From positions 744,001 to 808,000 of the forward strand of contig NZ_CP144913.1 of the NCBI RefSeq assembly GCF_037198315.1: DNA of 64,000 nt. The letters run 5' to 3'. Of this stretch, positions 17,501 to 25,155 are shown piece after piece. Position 1 is the first letter of the stretch. Each line of letters opens with the position of its first letter. The position numbers and the translations under genes were made by a program. Origin of the DNA: Janibacter sp. A1S7. GTDB taxonomy: Bacteria > Actinomycetota > Actinomycetes > Actinomycetales > Dermatophilaceae. The notes beneath the pieces are model-generated. The model was given only the letters and a program-made list of their open reading frames with translations. It ran no database searches and was not told the DNA's origin.

Positions 17501-17803
17501 CTCTCCCTCGAGACGATCATCGGTGGCCACGCGATCCGCGGTCGCGTCGACGCCGTCTTCGCGGATGAGGACGGGGAGGTGACCGTCGTGGACTGGAAGA
17601 CGGGTCGTCCGCCCACCGGCCAGGAGGGCGTCGTGCGTGCCGTCCAGCTGTCGGCCTACCGGATCGCCTACGCCCGCTGGCGGGGGATCGACCCCGGTCG
17701 GGTGCACGGCGCGTTCTTCTACGCGGCCACGGGGGAGACGACCCGACCCGAGATGCTCGACGAGGACGCGATCGTCCGGTTCCTCGGTGCGGCGGTCACC
17801 TGA
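14534..17803 (+). CDS. adnB: AdnB subunit of the AdnAB helicase-nuclease
   Basis: A 1089-residue UvrD/PcrA-type helicase plus RecB-like nuclease. It has an intact Walker A GAGSGKT (residues 42-48), FTRKAA (Ia), DEFQDTS (II), GDPHQSIYAWRGA (III), HAAKGLEWD (V) and YVACTRAR (VI). The C-terminal nuclease has GTAFHAWVE, RGRVDAV and VVDWKTGR with the catalytic Asp and Lys, then QLSAYR. It overlaps adnA (ATGA), fitting a stoichiometric heterodimer. In the characterised mycobacterial enzyme the AdnB motor drives translocation, consistent with the intact motor here. Confidence 0.95.
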   Translation: MTRSPRIGAVELARALGQEHPPTHEQREIIEAPLEPLLVVAGAGSGKTETMTARVVWLVANDLVAPEEVLGLTFTRKAAGELAERVVRRLATLEQTGVWTPPQGVEADALGGTPTISTYHSYAGRLVREGALRLGYEKDSRLLSEAASWQLAHEVVLAWDGPMEEIDKVESTVTNAIISLAGEMAEHLCTPQDIEDFARRALAHLEGVAASDKDFTKDYRGKVLTPMAEQRLILPIVERYRQIKRERSVMDFADQMALAAALASRFPDIGQAERDRFRVILLDEFQDTSEAQLVLMRELFAPAEGTPAAVTAVGDPHQSIYAWRGASATTLENFPRFFATTGAQAPVRHLSTSWRNDETILEVANVVAGPLGATSGVPVTSLRPRPGAGRGQVQAVRAETAHDEAGQVADWIQIRRGAGDGGASRRSAAVLCRKRSQFTLIAEALAVRNIPHEVVGLGGLLLTPEVADVISLLTIVQDPARGDRLMRLLTGAPGLLGPADLDGFGAWARHLGKQAVAGSCEAGAADAGVPPGPDDVVTIVDALDQLPEPGWLGESGQSISAAALQRLQHIGAMVSRLRRGAGMPLPDLVGEAERELGVDVEVLSRPGWSPAAARAHLDAFADVAAQFAASADRPTLGGFIDWIEAAVEQERGLEAPVVEPTKDAVQILTCHAAKGLEWDVVAVPGLSEGVFPAHASRSSFKEGTWTLGQVNESGWISGLDGVPYPLRGDRDGLPHLDLSLGETKPLQEELKRYRAAGGEHGLLEERRLAYVACTRARSQLLLGSWVWGATGQQPRLPSRFLDEMRTTGVVETLDWAEMPETKDVRNPALEVARQVMWPVDEQAPEHPHLAAAADGMGSETQVDLGADPLDEQMRILLEERERRRRARGEDAHVELPAHLSTSQLVSLARDPEAFALDLRRPMPQPPQVTGRRGTAFHAWVEEHYARAGLVDILEMPGSADENRGDADLARMQAQFLASEWAERVPLDVELSLETIIGGHAIRGRVDAVFADEDGEVTVVDWKTGRPPTGQEGVVRAVQLSAYRIAYARWRGIDPGRVHGAFFYAATGETTRPEMLDEDAIVRFLGAAVT

Positions 17804-17874
17804 CGACGGGGCGACGGTCATCTCCGCCCGACGAAGGGGGCAGACCCGCCGCCCACGTCCGTGGCCGGGGTGGT

Positions 17875-19395
17875 TCAGCGCCGAGGTCGCGGGGAGGGAG
17901 GGAGGACGTCGTCGCCGCCATCGTCGTTGATCGCGACGATCTCGGCGGTCTCGTGGTCGTCGCCACGGGCCCGGCTCGTGGGGGAGGCCGTCGGCGGAGC
18001 AGTGCCGTCGGGATCGCTGTCTGCGGCGTCACGGGCAGCCCTCGGCCCCGAATCGGTGGGCGACTCCACGGTGCCTTGATCGCTCGGGCCGGCGGTGTCC
18101 TGATCGCTCGGGTCGGCGGTGTCCTGATCGCTCGGGTCGGCGGTGTCCGACTCGGTGGGTCCCGACTCGCTCACGTCCGGCTCGTCGTCGGCAACGGGTG
18201 CCACCCGGGTCACCTGCGACGGGTGCTCGACCTGCACGACGTCGTCCTCCTCGTCCTCGCCCGTCCCGGCAGAGGCATCACGAACCTCGGCGGAGTCCGG
18301 CGACGAGCCCGCGCTCGTGCGGATGCCGACGGGCTGGGTGTCGGTCGAGGCACTCGCGGCACCGGTCGAGTCGCCCCACGGGCCGGATGGCGCGGAGGTC
18401 GAGGCGGCAGTCGTGGCGGTGGCTCCGGCCTCCTTCGCGGCCCGGTCCTGGGCTCGGGCCGCCTCGTCGTCCTCGCGGGCGGTCCGCTCGTCGAGGCGAC
18501 GCAGCTGGGCGGCAGCCGCCTCGGCGCCCGCGTCGTCGCCCCCGCCGACGAGCGACATCATCGTGCGCACGAGCTGCATCTCACCGATGATCTCGGCCCG
18601 GCGGAGCAGGTGGCGGTCGGGACGCTCGACGCGCGTGTGGGCGTAGGCCTCCATCACGGTGTCGAAGGCCTGCGCGTCCAGGGCGGCCAGCAGCGGCGCG
18701 ATGTCGTCGGCGGGGTCAGCCACCTGGGCGGACTCCCAGCCGAGGAAGGCCTTGACGTCCGGCCCCTCGCCGTCGTCCGGGGTCGCGAGGATCGTCCCGG
18801 TGGACAGGTCGCCATGCGTCGGGGTGCTCGTGAAGGTCCACAGCGTCTCGTCGTCGAGCACTCGCTCCCAGCGGCCCAGCAACCCGGTGGGCACCCGACC
18901 GGTGGCGGCGGCCCGATCCAGCTCGGCCAGGCGACGCGAGCGGTACCCGGCCGCGTCGTAGACCGGCACCCCGGCCTCCTCGTACAGGCTGGGGTCGAGG
19001 TTGTGCAGGTGGGCCAGGGCCCGCCCCAGGCCACGGGCCAGAGCAGACCCCGGCTCGATGCCCTCGAGGCCGACCAGGCGTCCGGTGAGGTAGGAGTGGA
19101 CGGCGGCACGGCCCCCTTCGGGAAGTGCCACCCACCCCTTGACCGCCGGTACCGGCATCGTCAGGCGGCGGGCGAGCACGGCCAGCAGCGCTGCCGAGCG
19201 CTCGAGCTGTGCCGAGGCGGCGGGGGTGCGCGGGCAGCGGATCGCCCAGCGACGGTGCTCCCGGTCCTGGATGAAGGCGACCTCGAAGGCATCGGCCGGC
19301 CCGGAGGCCACGACGCCCTGGACCGTGTCGGGGTCGAGGCCGGGCACGGCGGCGCTGGCCAACGCAGCGAGGGTCAACGGTCCACGAGAGGTCAC
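17875..19395 (-). CDS. Aminoglycoside-phosphotransferase-like kinase with repetitive acidic tail
   Basis: About 506 residues from GTG 19395; GTGs three or four codons further up are also possible. The N-terminal about 300 residues resemble the APH/macrolide-phosphotransferase fold: LHNLDPSLYEE, THGDLSTGTIL (catalytic loop, usually HGDxxxxN; the Asn is replaced by Thr/Ile-type residues) and FLGWESAQVADPADDIAPL (metal-binding region, normally DWE/DFE, here GWE). Loss of these residues makes kinase activity doubtful. The remaining about 200 residues are low-complexity Ser/Asp/Glu/Thr, including three 24-bp tandem repeats. It is divergent from nudC (start 19483). The longer open frame continuing across nudC on the opposite strand is an artefact. 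Confidence 0.75.
   Translation of the reverse strand: MTSRGPLTLAALASAAVPGLDPDTVQGVVASGPADAFEVAFIQDREHRRWAIRCPRTPAASAQLERSAALLAVLARRLTMPVPAVKGWVALPEGGRAAVHSYLTGRLVGLEGIEPGSALARGLGRALAHLHNLDPSLYEEAGVPVYDAAGYRSRRLAELDRAAATGRVPTGLLGRWERVLDDETLWTFTSTPTHGDLSTGTILATPDDGEGPDVKAFLGWESAQVADPADDIAPLLAALDAQAFDTVMEAYAHTRVERPDRHLLRRAEIIGEMQLVRTMMSLVGGGDDAGAEAAAAQLRRLDERTAREDDEAARAQDRAAKEAGATATTAASTSAPSGPWGDSTGAASASTDTQPVGIRTSAGSSPDSAEVRDASAGTGEDEEDDVVQVEHPSQVTRVAPVADDEPDVSESGPTESDTADPSDQDTADPSDQDTAGPSDQGTVESPTDSGPRAARDAADSDPDGTAPPTASPTSRARGDDHETAEIVAINDDGGDDVLPPSPRPRR
18077..18148. repeat. Three tandem 24-bp repeats
   Basis: Three adjacent copies of a 24-bp unit beginning TGATCGCTCGGG, differing at one base (GCC versus GTC), encode the DTADPSDQ octapeptide repeat in the phosphotransferase-like protein's tail. 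They are in frame, so copy-number change would alter tail length without a frameshift. Confidence 0.9.
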
Positions 19396-19482
19396 GGCCA
19401 CCACCGTACGAGGGGAAGTGCCCGGATCGCGGGAGCAACGCCCGTCGGGGCGGGACGCACCTGTGCTCCGTAGGGTGGTGAC

Positions 19483-20406
19483 GTGGACCACCAACCGTTG
19501 CGCGACCTGCCGATGACCACCTCGGACATCGACCGTGATGCCCCGTCGCGGTCCGACCCGGACCTGCTCGCGACGTTGCTGGCCGACCCCGCGACCCGGG
19601 TGGTCGAGCTGCGTGGAGGCCGCGCCTCCCAACGCCTCGACGGCGCCCTGCTGCGGCGCCCGCCGGAGCCGGCCGACGCCGACTCGCTCCTGCTCTACCT
19701 CGGTCGCCTCGACGGAGTCGCTCACCTCGCCGCGTGCCACCCGGAGACGCCGGGACCACCGGTGGACCGGGAGGAGCGACTGGACGCCGCCCCCTTCGTC
19801 GGGCTGCGAGAGGTCGCGACCGAGCTGTCCGCTGACGATGCCTCCCTCTTCGCCGCGGCACTCGGGCTGAGCAACTGGCACGCCCGCCACCGCTACTGCC
19901 CGCGCTGCGGTGCCGCGACGCAGATCGTCATGGGCGGGTGGGTGCGCCGGTGCCCGCACGACGGGTCCGAGCACTACCCGCGCACCGACCCAGCCGTGAT
20001 CGTCGCCGTCACCGACGAGCAGGACCGGCTGCTGCTCGGCCGCAATGTCGGCTGGCCGGAGGGGCGTTTCTCGGTGCTCGCCGGCTTCGTCGAGCCGGGG
20101 GAGACCATCGCCGCTGCCGTCGCCCGGGAGGTCTTCGAGGAGACCGCGGTGGAGGTGACCGACATCGAGTTCGTCGCGGACCAGCCCTGGCCCTTCCCCG
20201 CCTCGCTGATGCTCGGGTGCCGGGCCCGCGCCACCACGACGGACGTGACCTGCCAGCCCGACGAGATCGCCGAGGCACGGTGGTTCACCCGGGAGGAGTT
20301 CCGGACGGAGGTCGCGGACGGACGCGTCAAGGCGGCTGGACGGCTCTCCATCGCGGCCCGCCTCGTCGAAGGGTGGCTCGGACGCCGGCTCGACGACCTC
20401 GGGTGA
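19483..20406 (+). CDS. nudC: NADH pyrophosphatase / NAD-RNA decapping Nudix hydrolase NudC
   Basis: A 307-residue protein with an N-terminal NUDIX-like domain, a zinc ribbon (CPRCG...VRRCPH), a canonical Nudix box GFVEPGE...REVFEETAVEV and the NudC-specific motif DQPWPFPAS (usually SQPWPFPxS). It hydrolyses NAD(H) to NMN(H) and AMP, and removes NAD caps from RNA. The GTG start at 19483 lies 88 bp from the divergent phosphotransferase-like gene. Order (adnAB, APH-like, nudC, uvrD2) resembles the mycobacterial Rv3202c-Rv3198c region. Confidence 0.93.
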   Translation: MDHQPLRDLPMTTSDIDRDAPSRSDPDLLATLLADPATRVVELRGGRASQRLDGALLRRPPEPADADSLLLYLGRLDGVAHLAACHPETPGPPVDREERLDAAPFVGLREVATELSADDASLFAAALGLSNWHARHRYCPRCGAATQIVMGGWVRRCPHDGSEHYPRTDPAVIVAVTDEQDRLLLGRNVGWPEGRFSVLAGFVEPGETIAAAVAREVFEETAVEVTDIEFVADQPWPFPASLMLGCRARATTTDVTCQPDEIAEARWFTREEFRTEVADGRVKAAGRLSIAARLVEGWLGRRLDDLG

Positions 20407-20522
20407 GGGCCGGGACCCGAGGGCAGCGCGCAGCGACGACCCTCGGATCCGCACAGCGGCAGGTCTTCGTACGGGTCGTCGGCGGCGAGCAGTCGCTCCG
20501 TGTCCACGCCGGACGGTGCTCG

Positions 20523-21822
20523 TCAGGGGTTTCGTGCGACCCGGGACGTCCCCTCGGTGTGGGACGAGCCACCGATTCCCTGGTGGTCGGTGCCCAGAGC
20601 GAAGGCGCGCTCCTCCGGGTCCGGGATGGCGCTCGTGACCATCCGGTCGAGGATCACCCGCTGGCGAACCACGGCGAAGCGGCGTTCCGGCGCTACATCG
20701 TGCTCCAGGTCCACGAGCATCGCCCGCAACCGTCGGGTGGTCTGTGCCGAGGTGATGCCGTAGCTGCGTACCTCGCTGACGCCGAGGCGCAGGAAGTCCT
20801 CCCAGGTGCGTGTCATGACCAGCAGGCGCCCCCGGCCGTCAGCGTCGAACCACGAGTCCCGCCACGTCGGGGCGCTGGTCCCGATACCGCTGAGCAGGGT
20901 GCCGATGTAGTTGATCATCTGGGTCGTTGACGGCGGGCGACAGCGCCCGGATCGCGATGTCGACGAGGATCCGCAGCGCGAACCCCGGGTCCTGGTCGAG
21001 CGTGCGTTCCTGACCCAGCGCGATCATCCCCCGGAGCGCCCGTGCGTCCCGCGTGCTGACGGGTCCGTAGACCTCCAGCAGGACGTCCCCGGCGGTCACG
21101 AAGCTGCCCATGGTGTGCGGCAGCACGCAGACGAGGTCCCGCTGCCCGGCCCGTTTGACGATCCCCTCCGCGTTCACGGCCTGCAGGGCCCCCGAGCGGA
21201 GCGCGCGCACTCGCAGGTCCGGCTCGACACCGGTGTCACCCGGGTGCGGGAACGATGCCGGGGCCGGAGGCTCCCTCTCCCACGCGTCGACGAGCGCCAG
21301 ACCGGCTGCGGCCATGCTCGCGCCGACGGCCACGGGTCGCAGCATGTGCGCGAACCTGTTGAGGTAGATCAGCAGGATGATCAGGTCGGCGGTCACCCAT
21401 GCCCCTGCCAACGTGACACCGAGGCTGGGCACCGAATCGGTTTCCACCTTCCGGAGCAGCGCATAGGCGAAGGTGAACGTCGCGGTGAACGCAGCCAGGG
21501 CCATCTTCTGCACACGATCGCGGTACCACAGCCGCATGAACCGTGCGGACAGGGCGCTCGTGGCCATCTGCACGACGAGGACCCCGATCGTCACCACCAA
21601 CGAGATCAGCGCCACCATCGCGCCGGCGATGGCGGCCAGCACGCTGCTCGCCGTGCTCTCCGAATACGTCCACGCCTCCGGCAGGGAGATCCTCGTCTCC
21701 AGCCAGAGGCTGCCCTGGGTCAGCAACACGCCCGCGATCGCCCCCAGGAGCGGGACCACCCACAGGCTCTCCCGCACCTGCTGACGGACCAGGAAGGATG
21801 TCGACCACGAGATCACGGGCAT
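20523..21822 (-). pseudogene. DUF2254 membrane protein, split by a frameshift
   Basis: The first frame (21822 down to about 20920) gives an N terminus with about four hydrophobic segments, then the DUF2254 signature LVDIAIRALSPAVNDP. Directly after NDP the frame runs into non-family sequence. The family continuation (INYIGTLLSGIG...RTWEDFLRLGVSEVRSYG...RRLRAMLVDLE) resumes in another frame through to 20523. One extra base, or two missing, near 20915-20925 explains this. It may be a true pseudogene or a sequencing error in a G+C-rich stretch. It replaces the Rv3200c membrane transporter position next to nudC/uvrD2. Confidence 0.8.
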
Positions 21823-21999
21823 CGCCTCACGGGTTGGGTGGATGGGCTTCCATCGAACAGCACCGCGTGCCGGGTCGCCTCATGTCGAGTGGGTGAAGAC
21901 GCGGTGCCGGAGGGTCCGGATCGCGCCCGAGGAGCCCGGTGCGGGTGGCCGGACGATGGTCCTCCCGACGCCGTCATGGGCTGATGAGAGAGTGCAACG

Positions 22000-24147
22000 G
22001 TGATCCTTCCGGCCGACCACACCGCAGACGACATCCTCGATGCCCTCGACCCCGAGCAGCGCGAGGTCGCCGTCAACCCGAGCGGGCCGATGGTGGTACT
22101 CGCGGGTGCGGGGACGGGCAAGACCCGGGCGATCACCCATCGCATCGCCTACGGCGTGCGGGCCGGTGCCTACCAGTCCCAGCGTGTGCTCGCCGTGACG
22201 TTCACCGCCCGCGCCGCAGGGGAGATGCGCACCCGGTTGCGTGAGCTGGGTGTCGTCGGGGTGCAGGCGCGCACCTTCCACTCCGCCGCCCTCCGGCAGC
22301 TGCACTACTTCTGGCCGCAGGCGATCGGTGGGGCAGCCCCCGAGATCCTCGGCCACAAGGCGCCGGCCGTCGGTGAGGCCGCCGGCCGGGTCGGCATGCG
22401 GCTGAACCGGAGCGAGCTGCGCGACGTCGCTGCCGAGATCGAGTGGTCCAAGGTCTCGCTGCTCACCCCGGAGACCTACCCGGCCGCTGCGCGTCGGGCC
22501 GGGCGCGAGCCCCCGGGCATGGACCTCACGGCCATGGCGCGACTGATCTCCGCCTACGAGGACGTCAAGGGCGAGCGCGGGGTCATCGACTTCGAGGACG
22601 TGCTCCTGCTCACGGTGGGCATCCTCGAGGAGCGCGGCGACATCGCCCAGACGGTACGCAACCAGTACCGGCACTTCGTCGTCGACGAGTACCAGGACGT
22701 CAACGCCCTCCAGCAGCGGCTGCTCGACCTGTGGCTCGGCGACCGTGGGGACATCTGCGTCGTCGGCGACCCAGCCCAGACGATCTACTCCTTCACCGGG
22801 GCGACGCCGCAGCACCTTTTGCGCTTCACCGAGACCCACCCGGGGGCGGCCAGCGTGCGCCTCGTGCGCAACTACCGCTCGACCCCACAGGTCCTCGCGC
22901 TCGCCAACAAGCTGCTCACCGGCCCCTCCGGTCAGCGCCGTGGTGGCGCGGTCGAGCTCGTCGCGCAGCGCGATGCCGGTCCGCAGCCGGAGCTGACCGT
23001 CCTCGACGACGACCCGGCCGAGGCGGGGTGGGTCGCCGACCGGATCACCAAGCTCGTGGCCCAGGGCCGCCCGTTGCGCGAGATCGCCGTCCTCTTCCGC
23101 ACCAACGGCCAGTCCGAGGCGCTCGAGGCAGCGCTCACCGATGCCGACGTGCCCTATCTCGTCAAGGGAGGCGAGCGCTTCTTCTCCCGCAAGGAGGTGC
23201 GTGAGGCGGTCCTGTTGCTGCGCGGTGCGGCGCGCACCGACGACGGGAGCAAGCCGCTGCCGCACCTCGTCGCCGATGTCCTCGGCGGGATGGGCTGGCA
23301 CGAGGACGCACCCGCGAGCAGCGGCGCGGTCCGTGCCCGGTGGGAGTCGCTCAAGGCGCTCGTCGACCTGTCCGCTCGGCTCGAGGCAACGTCCCCGCAG
23401 GCGCGGTTGCCGGATCTCGTGCGCGACCTCGACGAGCGGATCGCCGCCCAGCACGCGCCGGCCGTCGAGGGCGTCACTCTCGCCTCCCTGCACGCGGCGA
23501 AGGGTCTGGAGTGGGACGTCGTCTTCCTCGCCGGCTGCTCCGACGGGTTGCTGCCGATCATGATGGCCGACGGGCCGGACGAGATCGAGGAGGAGCGGCG
23601 CCTGATGTACGTCGGCGTCACCCGGGCCCGCGAGGTGCTGCACCTCTCGTGGTCACGGGCCCGCACTCCCGGGGCGAAGGGGACGCGGCGGGTCACGCGC
23701 TTCCTCGACCAGGCGTCGGGGATCCTCGGTGAGGGCGCTCGGTCGACGCCGAAGCGCGCCTCCGGCTCACGCGGTTCCCGCAAGCCCACATCCTCGCGTC
23801 CGCGGGTGTGCAAGGGGTGCGGCACCGAACTGGCCACCGCCAAGGAGCGGGCCTCCGGTCGGTGCCCGAGTTGTCCGCCGACCTACGACGAGGCGACCTT
23901 CGAGCGGCTGCGCTCCTGGCGGCTGACGATTTCCAAGGCGGCATCCGTGCCCGCCTTCGTCGTCTTCACCGACGCCACGCTCGAGGCGATCGCCGAGGCC
24001 GAGCCCGCCGGCCAGCGCGAGCTCGCCGCGATCAGTGGCGTCGGCCCCCGCAAGCTGACGCTCTACGCCGATCAGGTGCTCGCCGTCATCGGCGGTGCCG
24101 ATCCGGACGAGGTGGCCGAGGCCGCCGTCGGCGAGCCCGAGGCCTGA
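22000..24147 (+). CDS. uvrD2: ATP-dependent DNA helicase UvrD2
   Basis: A 715-residue SF1A helicase: AGAGTGKT (residues 35-42), FTARAAGEM, VDEYQDVN (DEYQD at 229-233), GDPAQTIYSFTGA, NYRSTPQV, LHAAKGLEWD, MYVGVTRARE. The C-terminal CxxC pairs (CKGCG and CPSCPP, from about residue 604) and a following HRDC domain (ISGVGPRKL) define UvrD2, the actinobacterial form whose tetracysteine domain is important for unwinding. The start is GTG 22000. It stands just upstream of whiB7 in the same direction, as in mycobacteria. Confidence 0.93.
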   Translation: MILPADHTADDILDALDPEQREVAVNPSGPMVVLAGAGTGKTRAITHRIAYGVRAGAYQSQRVLAVTFTARAAGEMRTRLRELGVVGVQARTFHSAALRQLHYFWPQAIGGAAPEILGHKAPAVGEAAGRVGMRLNRSELRDVAAEIEWSKVSLLTPETYPAAARRAGREPPGMDLTAMARLISAYEDVKGERGVIDFEDVLLLTVGILEERGDIAQTVRNQYRHFVVDEYQDVNALQQRLLDLWLGDRGDICVVGDPAQTIYSFTGATPQHLLRFTETHPGAASVRLVRNYRSTPQVLALANKLLTGPSGQRRGGAVELVAQRDAGPQPELTVLDDDPAEAGWVADRITKLVAQGRPLREIAVLFRTNGQSEALEAALTDADVPYLVKGGERFFSRKEVREAVLLLRGAARTDDGSKPLPHLVADVLGGMGWHEDAPASSGAVRARWESLKALVDLSARLEATSPQARLPDLVRDLDERIAAQHAPAVEGVTLASLHAAKGLEWDVVFLAGCSDGLLPIMMADGPDEIEEERRLMYVGVTRAREVLHLSWSRARTPGAKGTRRVTRFLDQASGILGEGARSTPKRASGSRGSRKPTSSRPRVCKGCGTELATAKERASGRCPSCPPTYDEATFERLRSWRLTISKAASVPAFVVFTDATLEAIAEAEPAGQRELAAISGVGPRKLTLYADQVLAVIGGADPDEVAEAAVGEPEA

Positions 24148-24202
24148 GCACGCGTTCCGCCCGGCTCGCGTGAGTTCCGGACTCCGGTGCGGCAGTGGAT
24201 TG

Positions 24203-24215
24203 TCGGGTCACCCGA
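24203..24215. repeat. Palindrome TCGGGTCACCCGA
   Basis: Perfect 6-bp arms around C, 56 bp after the uvrD2 stop and about 60 bp upstream of the whiB7 promoter elements. The identical 13-mer lies inside the 7291-7307 palindrome. It could be a terminator hairpin of uvrD2 or a shared regulator site. Confidence 0.4.
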
Positions 24216-24272
24216 GAAACTCGTGAGGCGGCGCTCAGTTCGGGACGTTCTCGGCGGAGAAGTCGGGCGGCG

Positions 24273-24311
24273 ATTAAACCGGTGGCGCACGCCCACGATG
24301 TGCTCTAGGTT
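24273..24311 (+). promoter_or_regulatory. Predicted WhiB7-type promoter
   Basis: An A/T-rich ATTAAA patch (24273-24278) lies 4 bp upstream of a -35-like TGGCGC (24283-24288), followed after 17 bp by a -10-like TAGGTT (24306-24311). WhiB7 with the primary sigma factor characteristically needs an A/T-rich patch just upstream of the -35, which the AT-hook contacts. In this G+C-rich region the patch stands out. Transcription would start near 24318, leaving about 350 nt of leader. Confidence 0.5.
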
Positions 24312-24378
24312 GTTTTCTGTCAGTCGGGAGCGTCCCACGCTCCTGAGGAGCGCACCGCACGAGAGGAGGGCAGGAGTC

Positions 24379-24549
24379 ATGGAGAACATCACGATGATCA
24401 CCACGGCATTCGACGCTGCCCTCGCGAGCGCCACCGATCACGTCCTCGGTGGTACCGCCGGCGTCGTGTCCGTTCGTGACCGCATCCGCGGCATCGAGCC
24501 GACCGCTGCCTTCGTGTCGGATCCGCGCCCTGCTGGACCTTTCGTCTAG
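24379..24549 (+). CDS. 56-codon upstream ORF in the whiB7 leader
   Basis: ATG 24379 is preceded by AGGAGGGCAGGAG, one of the strongest ribosome-binding sequences in the window. It encodes 56 residues starting MENITMITTAFDAAL and ending DPRPAGPFV, with stop TAG at 24547-24549. Ribosome-dependent attenuation through an upstream ORF is the known mode of whiB7/wblC induction by translation inhibitors. The ORF ends 28 bases before the terminator hairpin. A CCGCGG within codons 35-38 could pair with the CCGCGG of the terminator arms. The proline-rich end (DPRPAGP) might slow ribosomes. The peptide itself is not recognised. Confidence 0.7.
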   Translation: MENITMITTAFDAALASATDHVLGGTAGVVSVRDRIRGIEPTAAFVSDPRPAGPFV

Positions 24550-24577
24550 ACGACGAACCTCTCGGTCCTCTTCGTCA

Positions 24578-24613
24578 GGCCGCGGCATCCCACACCCGGG
24601 ATCCGCGGCCTTT
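24578..24613 (+). terminator. Intrinsic attenuator upstream of whiB7
   Basis: GGCCGCGG (24578-24585) pairs with CCGCGGCC (24603-24610). A bulged C and the inner pair ATCCC/GGGAT sit under a small ACACCC-type loop, and TTTGT follows. It lies between the upstream ORF and whiB7, the architecture of a conditional terminator. A smaller hairpin GACGAA/TTCGTC (24552-24576) precedes it and could be an alternative fold. Confidence 0.7.
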
Positions 24614-24668
24614 GTCGTGCCCCACCGCTGACCAGCACCCGCCACGCGTTCACCAAGGAGGCCCCGAC

Positions 24669-24932
24669 GTGACGATCATGACCACCAGAGCGAGACCGTC
24701 GACCCCGTGCCAGGCCGAAGAGCCCGAGATCTGGTTCGCCGAGACCCCCGCAGGCGTCGAGTACGCCAAGGAGCTCTGCGGCGACTGCCCCTTCCGCACC
24801 ATCTGCCTCGAAGGCGCCCTCGAGCGTCGCGAGCCGTGGGGCGTCTGGGGCGGCGAGCTCTTCCACGACGGCCGCGTCATCCCCCGCAAGCGGCCCCGCG
24901 GCCGTCCCCGAAAGCACCCGATCCCCGCCTGA
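24669..24932 (+). CDS. whiB7: WhiB7, redox-sensitive transcriptional activator
   Basis: An 87-residue Wbl protein with four cysteines (Cys14, 37, 40, 46; C-x22-C-x2-C-x5-C) for a 4Fe-4S cluster, the EPWGVWGGE turn that contacts the primary sigma factor, and a C-terminal AT-hook RGRPRKHP diagnostic of WhiB7. It activates intrinsic antibiotic-resistance genes in response to ribosome-targeting drugs and to amino-acid or redox stress. GTG at 24669 with AAGGAG 8 bases upstream is preferred over the in-frame ATG at 24678. It is controlled by the leader ORF and attenuator and probably by autoactivation. Confidence 0.95.
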   Translation: MTIMTTRARPSTPCQAEEPEIWFAETPAGVEYAKELCGDCPFRTICLEGALERREPWGVWGGELFHDGRVIPRKRPRGRPRKHPIPA

Positions 24933-24958
24933 GCGAGATCCTGGGAGGAGGAACCACC

Positions 24959-25087
24959 ATGAAGTACCTGAAGATGCCCCGGCTGCGCTTCACCGACCAG
25001 CCGCTGGAGTACGTCCCTGACGTCCAGGAGCACCTGCTGCGCCAGCAGCGGGAGGTCCCCCGTCCCGCTCACCTCGGCGTCCGATGA
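24959..25087 (+). CDS. Small 42-residue protein downstream of whiB7
   Basis: ATG 24959 follows GGGAGGAGGA, an excellent ribosome-binding site, 26 bp after the whiB7 stop and before a strong terminator, so it should be co-transcribed with whiB7. The product (MKYLKMPRLRFTDQPLEY...REVPRPAHLGVR) is basic with no membrane segment or known motif. The strong translation signal and position argue that it is real. I do not recognise the family; a role in the WhiB7 response is only suggested by context. Confidence 0.55.
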   Translation: MKYLKMPRLRFTDQPLEYVPDVQEHLLRQQREVPRPAHLGVR

Positions 25088-25113
25088 GGACCGTGACCGT
25101 CCGAGCAGACGAG

Positions 25114-25155
25114 GACAGGTAGGCCCCACCCGGATTCGGGTGGGGCCTACCTGTC
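25114..25155. terminator. 19-bp perfect hairpin terminating the whiB7 unit
   Basis: The arm GACAGGTAGGCCCCACCCG (25114-25132) pairs perfectly with 25137-25155 around GATT. It abuts the stop of the convergent gene ending at 25156, so it probably acts in both directions. Confidence 0.8.

Noticed and set aside
19396..20454. Upstream extension of the phosphotransferase-like frame through nudC
   Set aside because: It runs antisense through the NudC zinc ribbon and Nudix box and starts too far from family similarity; GTG 19395 is sufficient.
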